Shown piece after piece: positions 49,001 through 61,377 of a stretch of 64,000 bases of DNA; within the stretch, counting starts at the first letter, position 1; every line of letters begins with the position of its first letter. The notes beneath the pieces are model-generated. The model saw only the letters and a program-made list of their open reading frames with translations. It was not told the origin of the DNA and searched no databases. This DNA is from Rhyacichthys aspro (Eukaryota; Chordata; Actinopteri; Gobiiformes; Rhyacichthyidae), in assembly GCA_036850595.1 (NCBI GenBank), contig CM072152.1, positions 21,775,179 through 21,839,178 of the forward strand, given 5' to 3'. The position numbers and the translations under genes are program-made.

Positions 49001-52000
49001 AAACAAACTGAATGGCACAAGATGGAATGAAAATATAATCATTAAAATGTCCCAAAATTCTATGAAATGGGTTAAAGTTTGATGGAAATGGCTAGAAAAT
49101 AACCATAAAGAAGAGAAGAACCAAGCACTGTGGGAAAAACCCTTTAAAATGCCAATTATTTAGGAGTGGCCACAGAAAATTATCAAAAGATTCCTGCAAG
49201 AGTCTGTTATTTTGTAATACAAGTTGTTTAAAATCCTCAGGCCTCTTGTATTGTTTCTCACACAAAAGCCTCTGTATCACTTCACTCTGCTGCTGTCAGT
49301 CCATATGGCCTGTCTGTCAGCTGCACATGTTTTGTGTTGGGCCCTTAAGCGCTGCCTTATGTCTGACTGCACTGTTAATCTTTCTCTTAAATCTTCTTGA
49401 GACACAGTGAGCTTCCTGAATTAAAAGGTATAACTGAGCCTGTTTCCTCAAATGACTTCAAATGTGTTGTGTTTAAAACCTGGTTGTAGGCTGTGGACTT
49501 TTATGAAATCATATTTCATAGTTGTTTTCCAGGAGCAGTTGCCTCATCTGTGCTTTTTCAGAATCTCTTTTCTTTTTTGCACTTATTCACTTGATGCTGC
49601 TTCGTAGAAATCTGGCAAAGACGTGTAGGCGTGTACATTAAAGGTCACGATTTAGGCTTTTCTCTTTTGTTTTCTCTTTGCTTCTGTTAAAGGTGCATGG
49701 AGTAAAATGTTAAAGGATACAGTGGAACAGAATGCATATATCAGTCATCAGTTTCTTTGTTTTCAATAGTGCATAAATGTCAAAATAGCACAAAAATATA
49801 CATTTAAAGCTCAGTAGAACCCAGTGGAAACGTCATTGCGTCTTGTTTCTGTTCCAGCTGCCATGAATTTTGTATGAAGGCTTAAAAAAAACTAGATTTT
49901 GTTTCTACATTTTTAAAGTAAAATCTTAATCTGACTCATTTCAACTGGATTTGTTCACATGTCCCTGTAGGGCTTCCATAGATGTCCACATAATCTATTT
50001 AGGGATGTTGAATTGCAGTCTCCAATGTTGCCACAAGAAAAATGACTTTTTAATGTAATATATATTAATATTAGAGCTGCACGATATAAAAAAAAGCATG
50101 TGATATACTGTATTTTGAATTTTGCGATTACAATATGAGCTGCGATATATGAATGCTCTTTGACATAGTGAAAATTTAACTGATTTAGTAAATATAAAGA
50201 AATACAAGACTTTAGACTAACGGCTGAAGGCTCAGTCAAGACTAAACTGGTCTAAACTAGGTCTAAATGTCGGAATGAACCACGTCTAAACCAGGAGCCA
50301 CAGTTTGATGTGAGGCTGTGTTTGGAAAATGATTGAAACTGAAACTTAGTGGCTGGAGCATCAAGATTTTATGAGGTCACAAGTGACTCCAGCCCAGACA
50401 GGAACACATTTGGTCCTGGTTTAGATGCAACAAAATAAGGTTAATCACAAAATAAGGTTTCAGAGCAGACTTGGGAGCAGCCGCCTTAAAGGGACCGACT
50501 CTGAAAATGTGTGTGAAATGTATTTAAAACAAGTAATAGTTTGCCTTTAAAGCACAGTTTGTCTTCTTCGTCTCTTCTCTGTAGGACTTCCTGATCATGT
50601 TCATCCATCACCTCGCCACAGTGGGCCTCATCAGCTTCTCTTACGCCAACAACATGATTCGAGTGGGGAGCCTGGTGATGTGTGTCCACGATGCCTCTGA
50701 CTTTCTGCTCGAGGTCAGTGAAACGCGGTCGTAAACGGAAACCCCTTCTTTCTGAGTAACCTCCTGTAAAGTGACCACAGAGCCTGTTACGTTGCCCTTA
50801 GTCACTTCCTCTTGGCTCAAATTCAAAGTACAACTATGACTAGCCTGATGATCATGTGCCACGGTTTCACCAAATTACCGTTAAAGTCATGTTTTTGCTT
50901 CTGTTTTTTTCCACAGGCTGCCAAACTGGCCAACTATGCCAAATATCAACATGTGTGTGACTTCCTCTTCGTTGTGTTTAGTGTCGTGTTCTTTATCACT
51001 CGGCTGGTCATTTATCCAATATGGTAAGTGGAAAAATGAAAGCTGCGTGACATAAAAAAAACATTATTTCATTTTAGCTATGATTTAAATAATAAATGCT
51101 GCTTTTAAACCCACTAAATGTACAAACATCTGTCTCAAAAAATATTAATGTACTGTAAGAAAGCTCTATGTAATGTACTTCTAAATAGATAGATTTATTA
51201 CCCTAGAGTGCCTGTTTACAGCTGTACACTTCCTGATCAGTTCTCCAGACTATATAATCTATAACTATTTACAAGTACTTCATATAACCCCAGTTTAATC
51301 CAGGAATATTCCTTAAAACACCCAGTAATGGCTTATTTATTCATCATGGCAAAGGCATGCGTACAATATAATGCTGACATTGTTTGAAAGCACTCCATAA
51401 ACGTAGTTCTCACTTCTGATTGGATAAAAGGGGAGACAATAAAATATCTGTTTGTTTCAAAGCAGAATGACTGGACTCAACACTTAACTTCTGTTTGAAT
51501 AAAAAGTGATAAAAGCCTTATTTCATTCAACCACTTCCTTAAAAAATCAGTTCCTTTTAATAAAATTGTCCTTACAACAGTCTAAACCTGCTTAGTTTTA
51601 CTTTATCACAGCCTGTTGGAGTTTTTTCCTCTCTCAGTGCCGTCCTTCATGTTGTGTTGTTATAATATGATGCAACTCTAACCCATTTGTAAATCAGATG
51701 AGGCAATTTCCAGCGTGCCTACTATGTATGACTCACAATCCTCGTCCTGTTTCACGCCTAGAGCTGTAACTTTTGTAATAACAACTCTTAAGATACGGAC
51801 CATTCCTCGACAGACGCACAGATAGTGGAGCTCAAACCCTGACCAGAAGCACAAAGGGGAAGCGATGACTGGCAAAAGTAACCCGAGCAGCTATATTCAG
51901 TGTCTTGGTGTGGATGAGTGATAAAGCTAGTGTTGCCAGTCCAGGTGCCTCGGCTGAAACCTACACCTCTGCAGCGGGAGCGGGTCTGCTGACAAACGCC

Positions 52001-55000
52001 TGTCACTCAGCTGCGTCTAAAGGCACACATGACCTCAGCAACCACTCACTGAAAATTACACTAGGCATATTATTATTTCCGGCTCACTTGTGCTGTGTCA
52101 CCTGGCTCCGTTGGGAATTATTAGGAGAAATACAATCAGTGCTGCACTTCCAGGAGGCCTCATTAAAACAATCAAAGATAACTTGAAGTCCCCACAGGGA
52201 GAAATTAATGGGCCTGTTTGTTTGCATGTAATCTTGAGCGAAAGGTTTCCGAGAAAGGATTTTCAGTTTTCATTCATGCTTTTATTTGGAATCAATAATA
52301 ATTTTGTGTAAGAAAATACTGGCCCAATAAACAGTGCCTTTGTTCTGTGCTATATTAACATTAGCGCCACCAAAGTGTAGCCCTCAACTGACCATTAGGA
52401 ACAGCAAATGAGAACCAAAAACTAAGGATAATAGGCAAAAGTATAAGATTACTCTGCACCTGACCTACCTTATATAAAAAAGTCCTAAACAGAGAGACTT
52501 AGAAGATTTTAAATGACCCTTTAGATCGCAGGTTTAGGTTTTCTATTTATATATACTCATATAATCTCTGTTTTTATGTCTTCATGTCTTTTTAATCTAT
52601 GTTACTGTGATGTCATGTTGTATTGTTGTGTTGTTGTGACTGATGAGATGCAGCTCCATGTGCCCAAGGCAGATTTCCCCAAGTGGGACAATAAAGTATA
52701 CCTCACCTTACCTGACCTTACCAACCATTATAATTATCTTCCATTGATTGCTTTGTTTGCTTGTAATCGAGGTTTTCCAATTTTAACATTAGCATCACTT
52801 AAGTTTAGCCACAGATTTGACCACTTTTTGCCAGAAACTAGGGATCTGAAAAGATAACATATTTGGTTTGCTTATCATTTATCAAAACATTGAATATGAC
52901 TAGTAATAATGATCTTACATTGCTTTGTTTGCATGTAATTGTGATAAGAGAGACAATCTTTTTTTTTCCATGTCTTCCAGATGTCCTCACTTTCATTCTG
53001 TGTGAGTGAATTGGTAGTGTTGTTGTTGTTGTTGAGAATGAATCAAAACAGTCTAGTTTTACCAGAAAACTAACGTGACATTGGCTGTTAGTGAAGCCTG
53101 ATCTTTTTTACTCTGTTCTAAACAACAGAAGCCTTTTACACATTGTACTTTTCCTGTCAATCAAATGTTAAGATCTTACAAAAGCACTTACTCATTACTC
53201 ATTAATTATTGATGTAACCCTTGTGATTTTCTTTTGTTCCTGGTAGTGAGTTTAACTTCCCCAACTATGCAATCATTATAATTAAATGTGCAGGCTGCCA
53301 TTTTAATTACTTCCATTACTTGCTTTATTTGTTTGTTATTGTGATAAGGCTTTTCATAAAGATGTGAAACTGGAGTGCATTTACACTTTATATAATCTAA
53401 TTGCACAGACTTTAATCCAAAAAGAAAACATATGTCTGCCTCTTAATTAATTCGGTTTGGCCTTTGTTTTCGCCAGGGTCCTGAACTCTACGATGTTTGA
53501 GAGTTGGGACATCGTGGGTCCGTTCCCGTCCTGGTGGGTCTTTAACATCTTACTGCTGGTCCTCCAATTCCTCCACCTCATCTGGTCCTTCCTCATAGCA
53601 CGCATTGCGATCAAGGCCATGATGCGGGGCAAGGTCAGTCCCTACACTGGCTTTAACCACACTTTTATACAACCTTTAAGACGTCACCCTTTTTAATTTA
53701 CTGTACACTGCCTTGCCTTTCACATCAGCTGTAAAAGCTTGTGTAACAGATCTGAAGCCATCAACAGTAAATGGATCATGTTTATTGAAATGTACAACCT
53801 AATGGCTTTGGTAATGATTTTGCTGTCTCTCTGCTGTCGTTTTCCTCTCTGTCCCTGACTGTGGTTCTCTCTGCAGACGCAGTGTTTGTCTTCTCCCTCC
53901 GGAGTGAGAGAGAGCGACCCTGTCTTTCTGTCTGTCTTTGTCCAATGAGCCTCCTACATTCCCCTTCTCTCCTGCTTCTCTTCTTGCTTGACAACTTTAC
54001 CTACCTTCTCTATTATTTGCTGTAAGTTTCTCTTTTTCTCTGCGGCAACTCTTTTCACACATTTCTGACATACTCGAAGTTAAAGTAGCTGCAGTAGATT
54101 TATTTGACAACTGCTGCAGTATTTTCTCACTTGTGTTGGAGGCAGGTCACAAAAACAACAGCTCTAAGTGATGAGTAATGTTGTAACAGTGTCATGAATG
54201 TATGGCATGTCCAACTGTTTTGCATTAGAGCAGAACAAGGTAACTCCGTCTCACAACACCACCCTGTGGTTATTGTCCACACCAGTCATTTGCATCAGAC
54301 AGAGCTGGTTTAGTTCTTACCACAAGTCATTTATTAAATCACACATGTCCAACTAAAGGCCTGCGAACAAAAAGCAGTATTTTTTATCCTGTCTTCAAAT
54401 ATACTTCTTAGTAATGTTTAAGTGGTTTCAACTTTATTAATCCCTGAGGTGAAATTCAGTGTTTAGGTCTCTTCAGATGAATTGATTCAGACTTTATCTT
54501 CCTTAGACTGATTGATTACAGTCTGATTGCAGTCTCTTCAATCTGTCCTGCAGGTCTCTGATCTCAGATGTACACTGACTGCTCTCTGTAGTTCAAAAGC
54601 CCAGTACAGGGGATGGTCCATGTTGTTCAGAATACACTGATATGATTAAGAGGGCATAAGGTGCTGGATCTGTTCTTCCACTTCCTGTTCCTCCTTTGTT
54701 AAAGTAACCAACCCTCCAAACAACATTTTTTTAGCTGATAAAGTTTATAAAAAAGGATTTAATCGTTCTGTTCATTGATTCAGGTCCAGCTTTTGACAAT
54801 TACAATAAATTATTTTAACATTTGTGCTAGAAAAAGAACAATCTAACAATAAAGCTAATAATAAACTTGACAACAGGAAGGAACCAAACCCCTGCTGCGT
54901 ATAGTACTGTACAATTTATCACATAGTTATTGCAGTATCCATATCACAAAGATTATTACATTCATGGTATAATATTCCATTTTACAGATATTCACACTTT

Positions 55001-55707
55001 ACATAACTGTCCATCCTTGTGTATCATGTGGTGCAATGTCAGTGACAATCATATTTAAAATCTCATATCACTTTATATATTTTTTTCAACATACATTTTG
55101 CCGAAGGATGCATTTAAATCTATTATTATTGAGACATCTTCTGCATATTTTTCAGATACTGGATGTTTTCCTAATATCATGCTGCCTTTATACACTCTCT
55201 GTATAGGCTAAAGATCAAACATAGTGTCTGATTTCTCTAATAAAACAGACACTATGATTGCACAGTGAATATTTGTATTATTTTTTACATTTTTATAATT
55301 TTTCAGCAGTTATCATTCACATTCTCATAGTCATATTTACGTTTAACCAGTGTACCATTGTACCTCTAAGTCTTTCTTTTCTTAAACTGTATCCAAACTG
55401 CTAACTTACCTGAATTGTCTTATCTTAGCTATCAAAGCTTAATACATTTTCCCTTCATTTTGTAGAAAGTTTGCTAAAATGGTTTAAAAAGATGTTCCCA
55501 TTGAAGCTAATGAGCGTTTCCTTCACTTCGTAGGTGTGCAACGACGTCCGCAGCGACATCGAGAGCAGCTCAGAGGAGGAGTCTGAGTCGACCAGTGAAG
55601 ACCACAAGGCTCCTTCTTCTTCTTCTGTTTCGGTGAAGGGAGAAAACGGCACCAACGGCCACTGTGCGACCGCCAGAGCCCGAGTGCAGAACCACAGCAG
55701 CTGGTGA
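31026..55707 (+). CDS. cers5: ceramide synthase 5, complete, 10 coding exons
   Basis: Exons: 31026-31198, 43516-43621, 44778-44908, 45399-45456, 46066-46116, 46643-46735, 50585-50713, 50917-51023, 53477-53633, 55534-55707. They join in frame to 392 aa, the human CERS5 length. The enzyme is a multi-pass ER protein that N-acylates sphingoid bases with mainly C16 acyl-CoA. Seen: an N-terminal NVT glycosylation site at residue 18; a homeobox-like region at about 75-130 ([23 protein letters not shown] without a full DNA-binding helix set); a TLC domain at about 140-340; the Lag1 motif with HH at 212-213 and HD at 239-240; a last loop [14 protein letters not shown] at about 290-303, the segment known to set acyl specificity; and an acidic serine tail [13 protein letters not shown] from about 342, the known CK2 site in CERS5/6. 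SSGLYHYY and synteny favour CERS5 over CERS6. Intron 1 is 12.3 kb and contains a 31-bp minisatellite. Confidence 0.96.
36100..36325 (+). mobile_element. non-LTR retrotransposon 3' tail (copy 1)
   Basis: The segment with gatgaagtctgaataaactc, gaagagacctaag and a final ggagataaataaagttt matches, in reverse complement, the sequence at 54432-54560. It ends like fish LINE 3' tails (ggattaataaagt). Only the 3' end is present, typical of 5'-truncated insertion. Family name is not assigned. Confidence 0.55.
42030..43020. repeat. 31-bp minisatellite, about 32 copies
   Basis: Tandem units of the type gaccctctgaggttgctgta plus gtttgtgtttt repeat with an exact 31-bp period through cers5 intron 1. Most variation is confined to two positions: A or T in ctg[A/T]ggttgc, and T or A in gtttg[T/A]gtttt. 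One disturbed patch lies at about 42885-42925. Confidence 0.95.
47150..47183. repeat. (TTA)n microsatellite
   Basis: Tandem tta/ttatt units in cers5 intron 6. Confidence 0.8.
48052..48105. repeat. dispersed repeat segment shared with 5925-5980
   Basis: The word series actcagagctagaagtttaa then ggcaagctcaaaactt is nearly the same as actcagaagtagaagtttaa then ggtaagctctaaactt at about 5931-5966. This shows a second dispersed family in the window. Class unknown. Confidence 0.5.
49860..50010. repeat. short interspersed repeat copy D
   Basis: Contains cacatgtccctgtagggctt, the same core word as copies at about 4829 and 6449, within cers5 intron 6. The rest is diverged. Confidence 0.4.
52640..52735 (+). 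mobile_element. retroposon 3' tail with simple-repeat end
   Basis: In cers5 intron 8, cagatttccccaagtgggac followed by aataaagtatac and then tandem cttacctgac-like units has the form of a fish retroposon tail. It differs from the pair at 36100 and 54432, so it belongs to another family. Confidence 0.5.
53877..53948 (+). other. possible alternative terminal exon of cers5
   Basis: After exon 9 a second good acceptor (ctctctgcag) at 53867-53876 opens a 24-codon frame in the correct phase, starting TQCLSSPSG and ending VFVQ before TGA at 53946-53948. Use of it would replace the acidic serine tail encoded by exon 10. There is no homology support, only splice-site quality and phase. Confidence 0.2.
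54432..54700 (-). mobile_element. non-LTR retrotransposon 3' tail (copy 2)
   Basis: Starts actttattaatccctgaggt, the reverse complement of a LINE tail, and continues with aggtctcttcagatgaattg, matching the copy at 36100-36325 in reverse. It is in cers5 intron 9 in antisense orientation. It extends further 5' (with ggtccatgttgttcagaata) than the other copy. Confidence 0.6.
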
Positions 55708-56650
55708 CACCGAGGCTCGAGCCAAAGTCCTTCACGTCTCTCCCACGGCTTTGTTTTTTTTTTGTGTCCTGTGACCTTTGACGTTCACACACAACGCCCT
55801 CGCCACACTGACGCGCACAGATCCATGTTGGTGAACTGAAAACGCAGACACTGACAGTGACTTATCGGAGCCGTGAGAGTAGTTAAAGGAGAAATATATG
55901 TTGAAGAGTGGTGTATTTGCAGAGAATGGCTCCAGATGTTATTAGGTCTCGGTGTTCTCTCCCAGTTTTATTGGTCAGAACTTGAGAATTTTATATCCAT
56001 TATTAAAGGGATAGTCCAGTGTTTTGGAAAAGCAGGTCTTTGAATTACTTAGAGTTGGGTAACTTTTTTCCCTACATTAAGTAATTGTCAGCACTGCCCC
56101 AGTTTGGAGAAGCAGACAGGAGCAATGACACAGGCTTTGTGTTACGTATAGTTGTTAACAGGGTCAATGAAAACGCACACTTGATAAGAACAAGGCTTCG
56201 ACTGCTTTTTAGTTACACTTGAGTGGGACTGTGAACCAAAATATGGATCATTTTTCAGCTACATATTACAGGAATATCCTCTATGGACCATACTTTAAAA
56301 TGGATACTGAAGTAGGACAGTGTTTTAAAGATATTATACAGGGTTCCTCGGCAAATTAATGTAAACAAAGCAGGCTCAAAGTAAAATTCAGGGGTATTCT
56401 GGCTTGTAATGAGTTCTTTATGGCCTTGATTTACTAAAAAAATCCATATTGTTCTTAAGAATCATTGTATGGAATATATATAATTGTGATTTAATGAATC
56501 CATGAAAATCCTGTATACTTGTTTAATTATTTCTCTGCCAATAAAAACTATTTTATTGGTCACCCTTTATATGGTTTAGCTTCTTTGGCATTGCCCCTGT
56601 CTTTCTCTGAACTGGGACTGAGCTGATCTACTTTTGGGAATAAAGTAACT
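55708..56650 (+). terminator. cers5: cers5 3' UTR with two poly(A) signals
   Basis: AATAAA at 56540-56545 and 56639-56644 follow about 830-930 nt of non-coding sequence. The gene runs tail to tail into cox14, whose stop is only about 700 nt further on. Confidence 0.65.
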
Positions 56651-57358
56651 ATTCAAAAGCAACTATCCAAAAGCTCGAAAATACTGGACTGTCCCTTTAA
56701 TCCACACTAGATCACAACTGGGCAGAGTGCTGCTACTACAGAGATAGCTGCACTTGAGGCTACAAACCACGTCAGAGCAGGAATAATTTGTTAATAAAAC
56801 AAGTGTATATATGTTAAAATAATTATCATAAGGAGGAAACCTGATGTATGTGTGGTCAAAAGTGCAATATGCTTTAAATGTTTTCAAAGCAGCACGATTC
56901 GCTCTTTGATATTTATTGTGGATTTAATAACTGCAGTGTTGGCAACTTGTGTTTAGTTTAGTTTTATTTTTTTTACTACTTCTGAGACCAAATGTTTATG
57001 AAACTGTACATTGTCACTGCCTTTTGAGGAATCCAGGTGTGAGGACTGTGCTAACACAGTATAATGTTCTCATGAGTGCCTTTGTAAAAGTCAATTTCCA
57101 AATATATTCTTGTTGTGAAAAGTAGACATTGCATTTTGTTTCTGCACAGCATTTAATATAATACTAATAATTACATTGCCATTTTCTTACAACCTTAATT
57201 TTTACATAGGGCACGAATGCAAATATGTTCTTGGTTCATTTGCTTGATAAACAAAACCTCACACACAGACAGTGTCCACAGAAAAACCTTTGTGACAAAA
57301 AGGGGCTTATAGCGACATTAAATGCCACATTATTCAAAGCAGTTCAGTCCGTCCCATG
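56651..57358. other. cers5-cox14 convergent gap and cox14 3' UTR
   Basis: About 0.7 kb between the 3' ends of two convergent genes. It presumably holds the cox14 3' UTR on the minus strand. No other features were recognised. Confidence 0.45.
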
Positions 57359-57538
57359 TCAGTCTTTGATGACTTCAGGATCCTGATTTTCTGCGGCTAG
57401 TTTGAGCTGTTTTTGCTTTTCCATGTAGCGGTATCCTCGCAACACACACAGGTAGCCTCCGTAGACGGTCAGCAGCATCATCGACGCAGAGAAGGCTTTG
57501 TACCCGATGTCTGCAAGACGCTTTCCAGTCACCATCAT
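57359..57538 (-). CDS. cox14: cytochrome c oxidase assembly factor COX14, single coding exon
   Basis: Seen on the minus strand: ATG ATG at 57538-57533, then [15 protein letters not shown], a hydrophobic stretch [15 protein letters not shown] (residues 19-33), a basic segment, and a stop at 57359-57361; 59 aa in all. Known: human COX14 is 57 aa with MPTGKQLADIGYKTFS and [12 protein letters not shown], so the match is strong. It is a single-span inner mitochondrial membrane protein of the MITRAC complex that helps assemble COX1 into complex IV. The second ATG (57535) aligns with the human start, so the true protein may be 58 aa. A splice acceptor (ttgcag) ends at 57546, leaving 7 nt of leader in this exon; the rest of the 5' UTR must be in an upstream exon further right. 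A different frame on the same strand reads longer here and is a shadow. Confidence 0.95.
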   Translation of the reverse strand: MMVTGKRLADIGYKAFSASMMLLTVYGGYLCVLRGYRYMEKQKQLKLAAENQDPEVIKD

Positions 57539-58727
57539 GAGGATCCTGCAAGAAATGAAAAAAAAGCAAGTTTAGTTTAACAACAAGGAGGAAATTAGAG
57601 TCACTGACAAGGAATTATGTTGTTTCATTTCAAGATACCATTAATAAAGTCTTTTATTATTTATTGATTGTCAGGTTATAAACAGTGGTGGACACTCTTA
57701 AAATTTTATACAATCTCATATCATCATGAAATATGTGTGGAAAAATGTTTTTTTGTGTGTGTGTTTCAAAAGGTGTGGCTGCATTAGACAGACACAAACA
57801 AATACAAATTATTTATTATTATTATTATTATTGTTTTCTAGAAAACTAACCAAACTAAATTCTTGACAGTTTGAATATGTTAGTTCTCAACATTGTCAGT
57901 ATCAAAGTCAACAAATAACTAAGAATGTGTTTGAAAAAGGAACAAAAAATAACCTAAAAAAAATGCACTTAAAGATCTGGGGTGTCTGAAAATGTTTTTC
58001 CACCACTGTGGTTTTAGGATAAAGTATATTTTGAATTATTATTTTTAGTCAGTAAAAATGTCACTGTTATCTTGCTAAATCAAACACTCATAACAGTAAC
58101 TTTTATATGACACAAAAACACACTGGAAAGAGCAATTGCTTAGGTAATTCAGAACTGATATCACACCTACACCAGCACCATTCATGTGCATATACGCCCC
58201 ATAATAAGGACGTGGCAAAAAACAGAAATGGTTTAAGATAATACCTGCTGCAAAAGGTAAGGCAGCAGTAGTGTCACGAATACATTCTGTGTTTTCATAA
58301 CTGTGACAACAACACAAACCCAGGCAAATTAGTTGTCATTTCTAACTTCTAGAATTACTAAGTGTGTCCTAAAGCTTCATTGTTCTCTGTAGACTGTACA
58401 TTACTGAAGAGGTGAGTACAGTACAAATCTATCAGTGAAGTAGCTTGACTATTTATACAACCCATCTGCCACACAAGGTGACATTGTGGTCAACATGTAC
58501 AAAAAACAAAATAATAATGTCAACATTTTTAAACCAAGTCTGTTTTTGTAAATATATAATTTCTCTACAAAACACACATTTCCATTGAATAATGCCTGCT
58601 TCATGTCACTTTGGCTCAAACATTTAGACTCGTTTCCGCATTAGCTCCAAAATTAGCCACTGGTTTGTCAGCCTCTAGTTTTTTTTCGGCAACGAAGAAA
58701 GGAATTTAAATGTAAATTCAGTATTAC

Positions 58728-58870
58728 CTCTTAAATCGTTTGTTAAAGAGTTCTGAGTGTCTTTTTATTCCAATGTCACCAGCGTGTAGCCAGTTAGTTA
58801 GCAGCTAGTTGCTAACTCAGGTTTCATAAAGTACGGAATCCGGGAAGGGACCAACATATGACTTTGCCAT
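58728..58870 (-). other. cox14: possible non-coding first exon and promoter of cox14
   Basis: On the minus strand a donor-like TTTAAGAG/GTAATACTG has its last exon base at 58728. Upstream lies slightly CpG-containing DNA with cccttcccggattccg, an ETS-like word common in promoters of nuclear genes for mitochondrial proteins, and a GCTAAC/GTTAGC palindrome. This is inference only. Confidence 0.25.
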
Positions 58871-60719
58871 ATAACACCTAAAGAGAAATAGAAGGAAAAC
58901 CAACTTTGACTCTTGCTAATAATTATCATAACAATGTGGTTGATACTGTTTGTTTGCTTAGTAAAATAAAATGTTGAAAGTTTGCCGGTAATACTGCTTC
59001 ACAGACACGTTAACTAAGTGGACCGTGTGAACAGCGAGAGTTTCTACACGGAACTATTTTAGAGCACCACACAACGGCAAACCCATTTCATTCCAGGCGT
59101 GAAATAAGTACAAATGGCTTTAATATCCACCAAGTACAAAGTAGTTTGTAACAGTATTTCTGTGCAAGCCCTTCTCGGGACTATGATACACTTATTTAAC
59201 TGCTGTCATCAGTCATCAGTTTGTCAATGTGTGATATCAGAACCTGTAAAATAAAAATATGATATATATAATATAAATATGTATTTTTTTAATCTTCCGG
59301 TCCTAATATATTCAATAATACAAGGAATGTCCACAAAGGACCCAAAGGTAGCCTGGCCTGCCATCCTAATTCTTTTTCTATTCTATAAAATTAATTCTGG
59401 TTACTGTGCATTTGAGTTTGATTTCCAGGAGACAGAACAAATGGATGCAGATTAAACTACTGCACTTATAAAAATACAACAAAACCATCAGAATTAAGGG
59501 GAAAGATCCAACAAATGAAGAATAATCTGTGCCTAGACTGATGCAATTTAAGAAACTAATAAATAATATCAATTAATTAAAGCAATCAGAGAAACAAAGC
59601 ATCACATAAAATAAACATAACAGGTCTGGCTGGCTAGGCTCCCCAAAAGGTGGACTGTTTAGAAACTAAATTTTTAGTTATTTCATATTACAAAATAAAG
59701 ATGCATGATGGTAATGTGATCCTTCAGTGTAAAATAGCAAGATCATAATTTGAAGTTGACGCAATGTCTCGCATGATCAGGAACTTATGACAAACCATGA
59801 GATTTTGCCCAAAAATGGCCTCTGCTTGTTTGAATTGGGTCATGATTCATTTGGCATTGTGTAAATGTGGCATCTAACAAGTTAATTACACAATGAACTG
59901 TACTGCAACAAAGTGGAAAGAATAAATTAACTCAAGGTAAAACTAATGAGAAGTGACGGCTGCGCAGGAAGTGAACAAAGTCGAACTGAGGCTTGGATAT
60001 TATCATAAATATTACAACATCTCTTCACTTGTGGTCAGAGTAGTCTCCTTTGTAGAGGAATACTTAAACACTGAGGAACTTGGGAACTGGGGAACTTTTA
60101 GGAGAAAATTGCAAACATGTTTCAACGTCAGCAATACTTAAAAGAAGTATTAATCATATCAACCAATTGGAGGAGTGAAGAATGAATGTTAAAGATGCAG
60201 TAGGGATTACTCACTAAATGTCTGTGTCCCATTTATGCAGAAGGGAATAAGAAAGAAAAAGATTGAATGAGAGTGTCCAGGCCTTGGAAAAAAGTTTGAA
60301 TGGTGACTAGTTTGTGGCATATGTTATAAATATTATAAAAAGTCTTGAGAATAAAGGGAAAAGAAATGAATAATGCAAAAAAGTCTTTTGTAATTTCTTA
60401 ATGATTGATTAGTGTGTTTTTTATCTTGTCCAGTATGTGTGTGACTTTTTCTTCTTAATTAATTAGTTATGGAAAACTACTAAATCACAAGCATATGGGA
60501 ATACATACAATACAATAGTCTGTTAAAAAAAACCTTAACCTTAAGGCCTCATCCAGACTTTATTATAAAAATTGACTTTTCCAGAAGGGAATCTTAGTCC
60601 ATGAGAGCGAGATTTGGCCAATCACAATCTCCCACTTGTTAACATTAACAAGACCAACATTGGCAGCTGAAAATCCTACTGAGAAATTGTCTATTCCAGC
60701 ACTGGCTAGAGAAATAAAG

Positions 60720-60747
60720 CTAAATAAATAAATAAATAAATAAAAAC
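60720..60747. repeat. (AAAT)n microsatellite
   Basis: Tandem aaat units (ctaaataaataaataaataa). Confidence 0.85.
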
Positions 60748-61377
60748 AGGGAAGAGTAAAATGCTCTAAAGGCTGACAGGTTGCTATGTTCTTGAGGAGG
60801 TTTGTAAATGGAGGGAGTTTTCAGCTACTGCCACTCTTAATGTTCTTCAGAAATAAACAACTTTGTGAATCTGAAACTTGCATCCATTTTGCTTTAATCA
60901 GTGCAAACATTGCAAATAATATATTACACTCCGGTTAAAAGGCCCCATCCCAGACATTTAAATTAAAATGTCCCTCAGTGAAACGACTATGAAATGAGTA
61001 GAAATTGAGAAGTCTGGAGATAAAATGCTGAAATATTAGGTTTAGAGAAAGGTGGTCCCTATTTTAACCTTGCTGCTTATTTTTAGACTCATATTATTGG
61101 CGCTTCACCTTTATTTGATAGAAGGTGTAGACAGGCAGGAAATGAAGGAGATGTAGTATGTGCTGCATCAGGTGAGACACAGAGGCACCCTGTCTTTCTC
61201 ATTTTAAACGTCTCAGTTCAACTCGTCTTTTGGTAGATGGTATTTCCTCTGAACTGAAATGATCATCCTTCACATTTCTTTTACACAGAGAAAAAAAAAC
61301 TGCAGTGAGGCAGTTAGGGGCAGGTTGGGGCATACTAAAAATAATGAAATAATGAAGTCAGTAGTGTAGTTTCATAG

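Noticed and set aside
57375..57569. 64-codon minus-strand frame over cox14
   Set aside because: It is in a different frame from the recognised COX14 protein on the same strand.
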